From a virus: DNA of 32,894 bases. The notes under the pieces were generated by a model. It did no database searches and was not told the DNA's origin. It saw only the letters and a list, made by a program, of their open reading frames with translations. Position numbers and translations under genes: made by a program. Positions 18,371 to 26,136 of this stretch are shown here, piece by piece (position 1 is the stretch's first letter; each line of letters opens with the position of its first letter). The stretch lies in the IMG/VR virus record IMGVR_UViG_3300003841_000002, positions 1-32,894 of that record; one strand, 5' to 3'.

Positions 18371-21097
18371 CTAGGCCGCTGCTAATGCTGTGCGCAGCTC
18401 CGCCCAATGCTTGCCCTTACGATCTATCGCTTCGCTGACAATATCCGTCCATGTCGGCGCTGCGTTGGCTAGGGACGTGTAAATGTCCGTGATTGCCTGG
18501 CGTAGCTCGATAACGTGCGTTGCCTTTACGTTCGTCCCTCCGCTTGGATCATTCCAATCTTTAATAGTTGGATCTGTCCAATTGATGACTGCCAAACCGC
18601 GGGCCTGGCGTACCTGGTTAATCTTAGTCCGAATATCGTCTATTGTGCGCTTGCTTACTGCCGTGTCTGTATCACTTACGGTTGTCGGATAGGAAACCGC
18701 TGCAATCGTAAATGATGCCGTTGTACTCCACGTCCCCCATTCAATGCCGTCATTTCCTCGCGCTCGCACATAGTATGTTCCCGCGGCTAGATCCGTTTGC
18801 GGCGTGTAGTATTGTGTCCCGCCGCTCGGTAACGTTACGCTTGCCCATCCAGCGGCATTGGCGCTTTTGGTTGCGTCAATGGTTAGCGTTCCGAATCCAT
18901 TTGAAGTGCTGACTTGTAGTTGGAAATCTTGGATAGTCCCATTATTCGCGTCCGTTTCCGTGAATTTGAATTTTGGTCGTTTGTTCAAAATGGATCCGCT
19001 GGCCGAAACGTTTGTCATTGTTGTAATTGTGTAACTGTTCGTCGTGAAAGTCGTATATGTAAGCGCGTTGGCATTGCCCGCGTTATCTGTGTACACAAGC
19101 CCCCATCTGTATTGCGTGCCTGGATCTAACCCAGTGAAACTATAGCTTAGTCCACTAATGCTCTTTGGATAACCGGAAACGTCCGCCCAGGCTGAACCGT
19201 TCCACTTCTGCAAGTATATGAGTGTACTTAAGAGGCCAGAAGAACCGGAACCGTCACTAAATGCAGACCATGTTACGCCGTTTGTTGTGGCGTATAGCGT
19301 GCCATTTGTTTTCGTTGGCGCTGCTGGCGCTGTCGCATCATAGTAAACCCAAGTGTCCAGATAAGCGCCTGTAAATGCGCCGCGTGAATCGTTTGCAGCA
19401 TTGTTATATGCCCAAAACCTTACTATGTGACCGCAGTCGCCCTCATACCCTACGTTAAAATCATAATGCCACGTCCCGCCACCGTCATTAGTTGCCGCGA
19501 AAGGGCCAGACCATGTATTTTGCGCTTTATTCAAGATATATGCATCAACGTTACGTATTCCTGAATTTGCGTCCGTAACTCCTGTTATGGTTACGCGTTG
19601 CGTTGCTGTTTTGGTGTAAATAGTGCCTGAAATACTCCCAATTGTAGGCGGCGTAGTATCAATATAGAATGTCTGCCAACCGCCCCAATCAGATACCGCC
19701 CCCGCCTTGTCGTATGTCTGTACAACAACTTGCCATGTACCGTCTGGCAAGTCTATAGTAGGCGTGTAGCTTGTAGCGCTACTTGATACAACTCCCGACG
19801 CGTGATACCAGGTTGCAAAACCATCTCTTGAATATACGACTTGGAATGCCGTTTCAACATCGCCCGCATCCGGATCACTTGGCGCCCAATTAGTTGTAGG
19901 ACGTTTAGTGTTATAATACCCATTTGTTACGGGGGTGCTGACAATAGGCGGATTAGGTTTAGTATTAAAGGATCTTGTCCACGTGTACACATTTGTATTA
20001 GATGTAGGAGAGAAGGAAGAGGTAATAGACACTTTTCCTGCGGCCCCATTCCCTTTGGACATTGGCGCAACTTTAGATTGATAGTACGCCATAGGGGTAT
20101 ATCCGCTAACGCCGCTTAAGATATTGGTCAGACCAGTCAGTATGTTTCCCGCCGCATCAAGTATTGTTATACAAACGAAGCCGCCTGACACACCCCCTAC
20201 GCTAAATACATAGAGAAGCCCATCTGCGCCCATCTGCGCGCCTGAAACATAGGTAGTCCCGGTTCCATAAGTAGTTGTCCCAACTTGTACCCACGGATTA
20301 GCCGCTGTAGTGATATCTGCAGTCCTGTAGATTCTGAACGATGTGGTATTTGTACCTACGATTAGATATAAGTACCCGTTCGATGGATGAGCGAAAACAC
20401 CCGCGACATATCCGTTATACCCCGCTGCCGCTGGCGTATAAACTGTTGCCGTTCCTAGCGGGATCGTGTAAGTGTACTGTGACCCAGCCACACCTACCGC
20501 AACAACGCGCCCTTGAAATTCTGCGAAGGATTGAATGGCCGTTCCATCTGAATAAATTCCGGTTGGATTAACCTGGTAATTAAGAAATAAGGAACTTCCG
20601 CCATATGCAATGGAACTTAACCAATAATGGTACTCGTCATCATTGACTGTGTAGTTATGGAACGTGTACCAACTCAAATATATGTAACCGTCCGACGCAT
20701 AATAAATGGCAAATGGTTGCGAATTTGAGTCGGAACCCAATACGAAAGGAGTCCATACGCCAGGGCTTGTTGTTGTTAGTGTAGCGCCCGAAGTAATGGC
20801 GCTAATGTCAAAACCGCCTATGCTTGTTGTATACCCGCCCGTCCCTGTCCTATAGGCAAATGCTACTTTCATGCCCCGTGAAGAAATCATGACCACATTA
20901 CCCGTAACAACTACATTAGAAATTGTGCAATGTCGGTAAAATGTCGCGCCGTTGTCCGTTGATCTATACACATATAAGCCATATGGCGAATTTGCTGCAC
21001 CCACCACATATACTAAAGATCCGTCAGATAATTCTGTAACGTTACTCGAATCAGACACCGCAACGCCTATTGCAGTTGGATATGAAACGTCAGCCAT
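18371..21097 (-). CDS. Large tail fibre / receptor-binding protein, 908 aa
   Basis: The first ~370 residues are beta-rich with BNR-like repeats (YVYRSTDNGATFYRH, YRTADITTAANPWVQVGTT), like a beta propeller. From about 380 come three or four fibronectin-III-like modules (KPNPPIVSTPVTNGYY..., TQYRWGLVYTDNAGNA, LAAGTYYVRARGNDGIEWGT) with an Ig-like insert. The C-terminal ~100 residues carry a repeated KATHVIELRQAI / RKGKHWAELRTAL motif, likely the tip or trimerisation end. AAGGGGG precedes the ATG. It is probably the host-binding fibre, expressed between two terminators. Confidence 0.75.
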   Translation of the reverse strand: MADVSYPTAIGVAVSDSSNVTELSDGSLVYVVGAANSPYGLYVYRSTDNGATFYRHCTISNVVVTGNVVMISSRGMKVAFAYRTGTGGYTTSIGGFDISAITSGATLTTTSPGVWTPFVLGSDSNSQPFAIYYASDGYIYLSWYTFHNYTVNDDEYHYWLSSIAYGGSSLFLNYQVNPTGIYSDGTAIQSFAEFQGRVVAVGVAGSQYTYTIPLGTATVYTPAAAGYNGYVAGVFAHPSNGYLYLIVGTNTTSFRIYRTADITTAANPWVQVGTTTYGTGTTYVSGAQMGADGLLYVFSVGGVSGGFVCITILDAAGNILTGLTNILSGVSGYTPMAYYQSKVAPMSKGNGAAGKVSITSSFSPTSNTNVYTWTRSFNTKPNPPIVSTPVTNGYYNTKRPTTNWAPSDPDAGDVETAFQVVYSRDGFATWYHASGVVSSSATSYTPTIDLPDGTWQVVVQTYDKAGAVSDWGGWQTFYIDTTPPTIGSISGTIYTKTATQRVTITGVTDANSGIRNVDAYILNKAQNTWSGPFAATNDGGGTWHYDFNVGYEGDCGHIVRFWAYNNAANDSRGAFTGAYLDTWVYYDATAPAAPTKTNGTLYATTNGVTWSAFSDGSGSSGLLSTLIYLQKWNGSAWADVSGYPKSISGLSYSFTGLDPGTQYRWGLVYTDNAGNANALTYTTFTTNSYTITTMTNVSASGSILNKRPKFKFTETDANNGTIQDFQLQVSTSNGFGTLTIDATKSANAAGWASVTLPSGGTQYYTPQTDLAAGTYYVRARGNDGIEWGTWSTTASFTIAAVSYPTTVSDTDTAVSKRTIDDIRTKINQVRQARGLAVINWTDPTIKDWNDPSGGTNVKATHVIELRQAITDIYTSLANAAPTWTDIVSEAIDRKGKHWAELRTALAAA

Positions 21098-21116
21098 TCA
21101 AAATATACCCCCTTAT

Positions 21117-21145
21117 TTTATAAAAACGCGCCTATTAAGGCGCGT
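21117..21145 (-). terminator. Terminator overlapping end of fibre H gene
   Basis: On the minus strand ACGCGCC and GGCGCGT pair around TTAATA (21126-21145), followed by TTTTATAAAAT. The stop codon of gene H is inside the stem. Confidence 0.75.
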
Positions 21146-22040
21146 ATTTTGTAGCCTTTGCAAATTGAGCTTGCGCCCATTGCATAGTAACGGCGTGCAT
21201 AGGGTTTGTGGGGTCCGCTGGCAATGTGACGCCCGTACCTGTAAAGACAGGATTTGCAAGAGGGGCTTTCGTAGCAAGCGCGTTCGTTATTGTCGTGGCA
21301 AAGTTTGGGTCATTTCCTAGTGCAGCAGCTAGTTCTTTAAGCGTATCAAGTGCGCTTGGTGAATTATTAATTAATGCAGAAATCGATGCTTGTACAAAAG
21401 CAGCTGTTGCGATTTGATCGTTATTTGTACCCGCTGGAGGTGTCGTGGCTGTTGGTGAGCCAGCGAGTGCAATGGATGGTGCGATCTTAGGAGAGGTCAC
21501 CGCGCCATCGGCAAGGCCTGTAACGTCGATCTTTGGTGCATCTCCTGGGAGTCCGGTATGCTTGTGGTTATCGAAGTCTGATTTCGTAGCAAAAACAAGT
21601 GATTGATCGATGGTTGCAGTGATATTTGACGCAGTTCCAACGATGGTAATTACATCGATTGCCCTTTCCAGAATGTCACCACCGCTTGATCCAGGGATGT
21701 AATCGGCGGCTGCGCCGGCGTTTCCATAGCAATATAATATCTCGCCTACGTCTGGATCTATGGCAAATACTCCGAGTTCTCGAAAATAGAACCCCGTCGT
21801 TATGGTTTGATTGGAGAGGACTGCACCCACAACGGCCTGTCCATTTCCGAGAGGTCTCAGCTTGGAGATAGACAACGTTTTCTTTTCACTAATCAAGCCG
21901 TTTAATTCAGAAACGGATTGCCCGCTTAGTGATCCGTCCCCGATGGCAATGCGTGTATAATTAAGCACTGCGCCAGATTGGGCCTTACCTTGTAATGCAC
22001 GACCTTTGTTTGTGAATACTAAACCACCGAATGAGGCCAT
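21135..22040 (-). CDS. Tail-collar fibre protein (P2 gpH-like)
   Basis: The N-terminal ~160 residues (MASFGGLVFTNKGRALQGKA, ELNGLISEKKTLSISKL, GFYFRELGVFAID, EILYCYGNAG) are the tail-collar fibre domain that joins fibres to the baseplate. The C-terminal part has the short repeat ALDTLKELAAALGNDPNFAT, TITNALATKAPLANPVFTGT typical of Stf/gpH fibres. At 301 aa it is shorter than gpH of P2 (669 aa), so the receptor-binding part is probably supplied by the next gene, the 908-aa fibre. Its start overlaps the stop of gene I. Confidence 0.85.
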   Translation of the reverse strand: MASFGGLVFTNKGRALQGKAQSGAVLNYTRIAIGDGSLSGQSVSELNGLISEKKTLSISKLRPLGNGQAVVGAVLSNQTITTGFYFRELGVFAIDPDVGEILYCYGNAGAAADYIPGSSGGDILERAIDVITIVGTASNITATIDQSLVFATKSDFDNHKHTGLPGDAPKIDVTGLADGAVTSPKIAPSIALAGSPTATTPPAGTNNDQIATAAFVQASISALINNSPSALDTLKELAAALGNDPNFATTITNALATKAPLANPVFTGTGVTLPADPTNPMHAVTMQWAQAQFAKATKYAP

Positions 22041-22603
22041 TATCCCACCTGCCTAGAAGAAAGTTTGTCCCCGATTTGTACGAATCCACCTAAATAAAAG
22101 TTCAGGCTATCCGTTTTAGAGATTTGTATCGTATCGAGCTTAGATCGAACGTTTTTAACCGAGTTCAGGGCTTTAATAAACGCCTGGGCTTGTTCATCGG
22201 TAACAGCGGGGTTGCTTGTGATAACTCGAAATGTAAAAGGATCTCCGCCGAATTCGAACCACTCCTCTACCTTGCCATCCCCAAAAACCGCCGTAATCAG
22301 TTCTTCAACGGCGGAAGGCGTCCCCTTCCGCTTATGCCAAGCATCAGACCGCTCGATAAGTTCGCGTTTTTTCTCGATTGGAAGTGAAGTGTCATAAAAA
22401 TCAAGGTGATATTGCCAAGCCAGCTCATCGAGCATAATGTCATTCAGCTCATCGAGCGATGATATGTAATTCAGCTTTTTAATTTCATTGGTTATTTTTA
22501 ATAATTCTCCGTCAATGGCCTTTGCAGCTGCGCTGATTCGCTCGTCAAGGAGTAGATTCGGCGGGAGGATGTCTGATAATGAAATGTCAAAAATAGTCTT
22601 CAC
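22040..22603 (-). CDS. Baseplate/tail protein I (P2 gpI-like)
   Basis: DISLSDILPPNLLLDERISA, ELNDIMLDELAWQYHLDFYD and KRELIERSDAWHKRKGTPSA, VEELITAVFGDGKVEEW form the full gpI family signature. It is a structural baseplate wedge protein linking J to the fibres. At 187 aa the length is normal. It overlaps the end of gene J by four bases and the start of H by one. Confidence 0.88.
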   Translation of the reverse strand: MKTIFDISLSDILPPNLLLDERISAAAKAIDGELLKITNEIKKLNYISSLDELNDIMLDELAWQYHLDFYDTSLPIEKKRELIERSDAWHKRKGTPSAVEELITAVFGDGKVEEWFEFGGDPFTFRVITSNPAVTDEQAQAFIKALNSVKNVRSKLDTIQISKTDSLNFYLGGFVQIGDKLSSRQVG

Positions 22604-23706
22604 GCCTCGACTCCTCCAAAAACAATATTATGCGGGCCTTGATCTGTGGCTTTTTCGGTTTTCTCCAGTTTATTAAAAGCAGGGGAATTGATTTGCACTC
22701 GTTTCGCACCGGCATTTAAAATGCGCCTACTTAATTCATCGGGATTAATGTCCCTTCCCAGCTTGCTTCGTTGCCAAGTCTTATAATCTTCAATAGCAGC
22801 ATTAACCGATGATTGAATGATAGTCGACCGGTCTCCGTCGTCCTCATCGATCCAGTAGGTTAAATCGATTGAATAAATATCCTCTACCGGTAATGCCACC
22901 CTGACGAAATCCGTTAGCGGACGTTTGGTTTTTGCGCTGCAAGTGCTCAGAACTTGATCAAGAACACTTTGTGTTGGCAATTCCCCGCCCGTCATTAGCG
23001 GGATGATTTCCACAACAGCATCTGATGGGCTATGGACATGCACATCGATGATGCCGGTGTTCGCTGATTTTGCGAGAGCGATATAAGCACCTTCAGGGCC
23101 TGCGACTGAAAAGGACTCTGGTGCTGAGCGAATCCTCTCCCTATATGTGTCATCGTCTTCTTTTTCCGTTCCGCCCTTGCTTGTTTCGATATTTGTTACG
23201 GATGTTATAAAAGCAATGGGATCAACCAGAATGTTAATCTGACCAGCTAAAAAGCCGTTCCCGATGGTACCTGGCGATAGACATGCACAAATGACATCGA
23301 TATAAGTATTTCCTGGCGAGATTTGTGCATATTGCATGGTTGCAAAGAATAAGTTGTTTCCTGGGCTTACTCGCGTACCTGCAGCTATAGGTACAATAGA
23401 AGGCTGCACAGATGAAAGTAAAAAGCGAACGGTAACGATGGCATTTTGGGCACTGAGTCTTTCAGTCTCTGAACGGTCACCGAATTCATCAAGCACCAAA
23501 TCAGCAGCATACCGCAGGAGCGTTTGTTTAGCTGTATTGTTCATGATGACACGTTGTTGAACGATGATACTCGCAAGGGAAGAAAGGAAGAGCCGTACTG
23601 GATCGCCTGGAAAGAGATTTTTATCGATGATTGCTTCATAAACCGCGATGACCTGGCTTTCTACGAGGTCCGCACTCGTGTCGATGAAATTAATGTCGGC
23701 GCTCAT
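22600..23706 (-). CDS. Baseplate protein J (P2 gpJ-like)
   Basis: FIDTSADLVESQVIAVYEAI at the N-terminus, RYAADLVLDEFGDRSETERL in the middle, AGTRVSP and the long ETSKGGTEKEDDDTYRERIR region are marks of the baseplate J-like family. The C-terminus (WQRSKLGRDINPDELSRRIL, NAGAKRVQI) is also typical. It forms the outer baseplate with W and I. At 368 aa the length is normal for Bacillota phages. Confidence 0.9.
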   Translation of the reverse strand: MSADINFIDTSADLVESQVIAVYEAIIDKNLFPGDPVRLFLSSLASIIVQQRVIMNNTAKQTLLRYAADLVLDEFGDRSETERLSAQNAIVTVRFLLSSVQPSIVPIAAGTRVSPGNNLFFATMQYAQISPGNTYIDVICACLSPGTIGNGFLAGQINILVDPIAFITSVTNIETSKGGTEKEDDDTYRERIRSAPESFSVAGPEGAYIALAKSANTGIIDVHVHSPSDAVVEIIPLMTGGELPTQSVLDQVLSTCSAKTKRPLTDFVRVALPVEDIYSIDLTYWIDEDDGDRSTIIQSSVNAAIEDYKTWQRSKLGRDINPDELSRRILNAGAKRVQINSPAFNKLEKTEKATDQGPHNIVFGGVEA

Positions 23707-23708
23707 AG

Positions 23709-24026
23709 TTAACTTCCTCCTATCGGTTTCACTCTTACAATTGGATGCATGACACCATTTAATGCGTCCGATTGAAATGTAACTTCAATAAGCTGCACTC
23801 GAGGTTCAAACGTTCGAAGTGCAGCGGCTATGCGATTTGTCATTTTGGCTTGGGCTATATTCATGGGTGCATCAATAACGGGATCCCAGGCAAAATCACG
23901 GTTCATTGGGATTGAAAATTTCTCGCACGTTAAGATCATCCAGACATTCTGTTCTAATTCGGCGAGTCCTGTAGCACCGAAAATGATTTCTCTCTTCACG
24001 GCGGTGGATACCGCTATTTCATTCAT
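23709..24026 (-). CDS. Baseplate wedge protein W (gp25-like)
   Basis: A 105-aa protein with the gp25/GPW pattern: LAELEQNVWMILTCEKFSIP, MNRDFAWDPVIDAP, ALRTFEPRVQLIEVTFQSDA and HPIVRVKPIG. The central DAPMN and the EPR motif are conserved in the family, which has lysozyme-like fold ancestry but acts as a wedge/sheath initiator. It lies directly before J. Confidence 0.85.
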   Translation of the reverse strand: MNEIAVSTAVKREIIFGATGLAELEQNVWMILTCEKFSIPMNRDFAWDPVIDAPMNIAQAKMTNRIAAALRTFEPRVQLIEVTFQSDALNGVMHPIVRVKPIGGS

Positions 24027-24041
24027 TTGTGCATCACCTGC

Positions 24042-24437
24042 CTAAACATACTCTTCAAGTGAAACTTCGAGTGTGGCATTGAGGATCCGCCCTTCATTAT
24101 CGATGTTTTTCCATCGTTGAACTAGGTTAGTAATTTTCCAAAGTCGTACCCCTAAACCCTTGCCGCCGATCGTGAGGTCTGCCACTTCACCATCACGGGA
24201 CATGGTGAGGATTTTTTCCATTTCTCCACGTGGATTCACGCCATGATTCACACTGAAGAACATCGTAAATGTAATGGTATCTAGCCCAGGACCGGTAAAC
24301 TCACTTTTCGGTTTCTCTCCAATAATTTCATGCTTTTCCCATCGATCTGCGGTTGTTCGTTGGAACTCATCAAACGTTCGTACTCTATCGTGGGATACCT
24401 CGAACACTACATCCCCAAAGCTGCCGATTACTCCCAA
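24042..24437 (-). CDS. Tail completion protein U (P2 gpU-like)
   Basis: GVIGSFGDVVFEVSHDRVRT, RTTADRWEKHEIIGEKPKSE, PGLDTITFTMFFSVNHGVNP and GVRLWKITNLVQRW follow the gpU family pattern. It stands in the V-U-W part of the order. The family caps or completes the tail end. At 131 aa it is slightly shorter than P2 gpU (about 159). Confidence 0.75.
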   Translation of the reverse strand: MGVIGSFGDVVFEVSHDRVRTFDEFQRTTADRWEKHEIIGEKPKSEFTGPGLDTITFTMFFSVNHGVNPRGEMEKILTMSRDGEVADLTIGGKGLGVRLWKITNLVQRWKNIDNEGRILNATLEVSLEEYV

Positions 24438-24452
24438 GGATTTCCCTCCTCT

Positions 24453-24908
24453 TTAAGCCGGCGGGCTATTAATTCCACTGTGTTTATGATTTTTCAAGCT
24501 GATTCCGTCGGCGATTACATCACCTGTCACATGAATGTCGCCTGTAGCCGTAATTTTTATAGGGCCTTCAGCCGTAACCGAGAGAGTGTGTGTGCTCAAG
24601 TCGTATTCAATGCTTGTTCCATCCGAAAATGCCACGTATCGTTTGTTTTCATCCATCATCGGTGGCGAATTTATAGCACTATAAAACGAGCCGACGATGA
24701 AGCCTTGTGCTGAACCATTCGGCATAAACATGCATAATACGGATTCGTGCACGGCGGGGAGCCAGTAATCGAATGTATGCAAAGAACCTTTAACGAGAAT
24801 TGGCAGCTCGTAAGAGACGACGTCGGAACGATCTTCAAATGTAACGCGGGCTGAACAATTGGATGGGTTAACGGAAGATACGCGCCCAACTCGCAATATA
24901 TTTTTCAT
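24453..24908 (-). CDS. Baseplate spike protein V (P2 gpV-like)
   Basis: The start is ATG 24908 (MKNILRVGRVSSVNPSNCSA), after GGAGGGG, overlapping the stop of gene D (TGATG). Residues 1-75 are the OB-fold domain (ARVTFEDRSDVVSYELPILV, VHESVLCMFMPNGSAQGFIV); the rest is a beta-helix-like spike ending in LKNHKHSGINSPPA. His141 and His143 form the HxH motif that binds iron at the tip of P2-type spikes. It pierces the cell envelope. The longer frame to 25091 is rejected. Confidence 0.85.
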   Translation of the reverse strand: MKNILRVGRVSSVNPSNCSARVTFEDRSDVVSYELPILVKGSLHTFDYWLPAVHESVLCMFMPNGSAQGFIVGSFYSAINSPPMMDENKRYVAFSDGTSIEYDLSTHTLSVTAEGPIKITATGDIHVTGDVIADGISLKNHKHSGINSPPA

Positions 24909-25924
24909 CAATACCCCTCCAGGCATTTTCGCAGTGATAACTTTGTTTCGTAATTTCCTTGCTGTCCGTGAACGGCTTGTGTGATGATGTACTTTCCATC
25001 GAACTTTCCAAACCCTTTCAGGTTTACAGTTAGGCCGGCGACAAAACGAATGTCCCCCATCATAGATAATGTGAAGGTGGTCCCGTTGCAATTAGCCTTG
25101 CGCAGTCGTTTCTTCGCAAGACGTTCGGCTTCTCGAACGGATGTCACTCGCTCATTTACAATGAGGACACGTTTTGTCTTCGGCGGGCTATCGGGAACAA
25201 ATTCATAGCGTATGGTTGTTCCTTTGTTTGCATCGTGATACTCAACCTTGCAAGCTCGATAGACGCCGTTAAGAGATATCTGGCCCTTGCAGGATTTTAA
25301 CTGAGTAACGCCTTTTTCAATGGTAAGCGTTGCCTCATTATCCTCGTATTTTTGTTCGTCGAAAATGATGATTTGTGCGTCGGACACCTTTAAGCATAAT
25401 CCTGCGTCATTACATACCCGCATGAGAAATGCTGAGTCGGTCTCGCCGGCTTGCTCAAGGCGATCGAACTCTGGATCGTCTTCCGTATCATAGAAAAGGT
25501 CTAGGCCGGCACCATGGGAAATATCTCGAGAGACAATGGAAAGCTTTGTTTTTTCCCATGCTCGGCTCTTTTCTTCCCCGCGCAATGATGTGGACTCAGG
25601 GATCGAGAGGGCGTTAATGGTCACGGTTGAAGGAGGGGATTCCATTTCGATTTCATCGATCTCGAACTTACCGAATGATAGATAATCCGCATCCCCTTCC
25701 TCTGCCCAGTTTTCCCGAACCACTTTCGCTGTTAGAGATGCTCCTGTATCGGGCATCCAATCCCCCATCCATATCTGTTCCTTGTCTTCCAGCACAACAC
25801 TGAGATCATCCGCTTGACCGCTCAAGTTATCTGTGATGGTCCAGCTTTTCAAATGCGGTTTCAAATCTGTAGTAATGTCGATGTTGTCGTATAGAAGCTC
25901 TAGTCTTGCCTGCCTGGCCTTCAT
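24908..25924 (-). CDS. Tail protein D (late control gene D family)
   Basis: A 338-aa gpD/gp27-like hub protein: NIDITTDLKPHLKSWTITDN, LSGQADDLSVVLEDKEQIWM, GEKF-like FGKFEIDEIEME, SDAQIIIFDEQKYEDNEATL and GFGKFDGKYIITQAVHGQQG, NYETKLSLRKCLEGY are diagnostic. It forms the central hub that holds the spike. Its ATG overlaps the stop of gene X (ATGA) and its stop overlaps the start of V. Confidence 0.88.
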   Translation of the reverse strand: MKARQARLELLYDNIDITTDLKPHLKSWTITDNLSGQADDLSVVLEDKEQIWMGDWMPDTGASLTAKVVRENWAEEGDADYLSFGKFEIDEIEMESPPSTVTINALSIPESTSLRGEEKSRAWEKTKLSIVSRDISHGAGLDLFYDTEDDPEFDRLEQAGETDSAFLMRVCNDAGLCLKVSDAQIIIFDEQKYEDNEATLTIEKGVTQLKSCKGQISLNGVYRACKVEYHDANKGTTIRYEFVPDSPPKTKRVLIVNERVTSVREAERLAKKRLRKANCNGTTFTLSMMGDIRFVAGLTVNLKGFGKFDGKYIITQAVHGQQGNYETKLSLRKCLEGY

Positions 25925-26136
25925 CGGCTATCCGTCCTTTTCCATGGGGGGAGGGATTGTGTTGAAGCTGTAGGAAGATCCGGTATAACGATCGTAAGAT
26001 TTGCGGGAAATATGACGATAGATTGATGTGCGGGATTTGCTTCGATAAGCTTATTCATAAAAAACTCACTTCCTAGCGTCTTCTTCGCTATCCCGTCCCA
26101 CATATCTCCTTGAATGGTTATGTATTGTTTACTCAA
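25921..26136 (-). CDS. Tail protein X (LysM-like), TTG start
   Basis: KQYITIQGDMWDGIAKKTLG, SEFFMNKLIEANPAHQSIVI and FPANLTIVIPDL are the gpX/LysM-like pattern. TTG 26136 is preferred: it gives the usual short N-terminus (MSKQYITIQGD), a 71-aa protein close to P2 gpX (67 aa), and a small overlap with the tape-measure stop. The ATG at 26178 would overlap by 50 bases. It probably helps join tube and hub. Confidence 0.75.
   Translation of the reverse strand: MSKQYITIQGDMWDGIAKKTLGSEFFMNKLIEANPAHQSIVIFPANLTIVIPDLPTASTQSLPPWKRTDSR

Noticed and set aside
18483-20571. Several plus-strand frames opposite the 908-aa fibre gene
   Set aside because: They are antisense shadows without ribosome sites and their products are Cys/Arg-rich.
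24909-25091. N-terminal extension of the spike protein V
   Set aside because: It runs through the end of gene D in another frame, while ATG 24908 has a GGAGGGG site and the normal gpV N-terminus.
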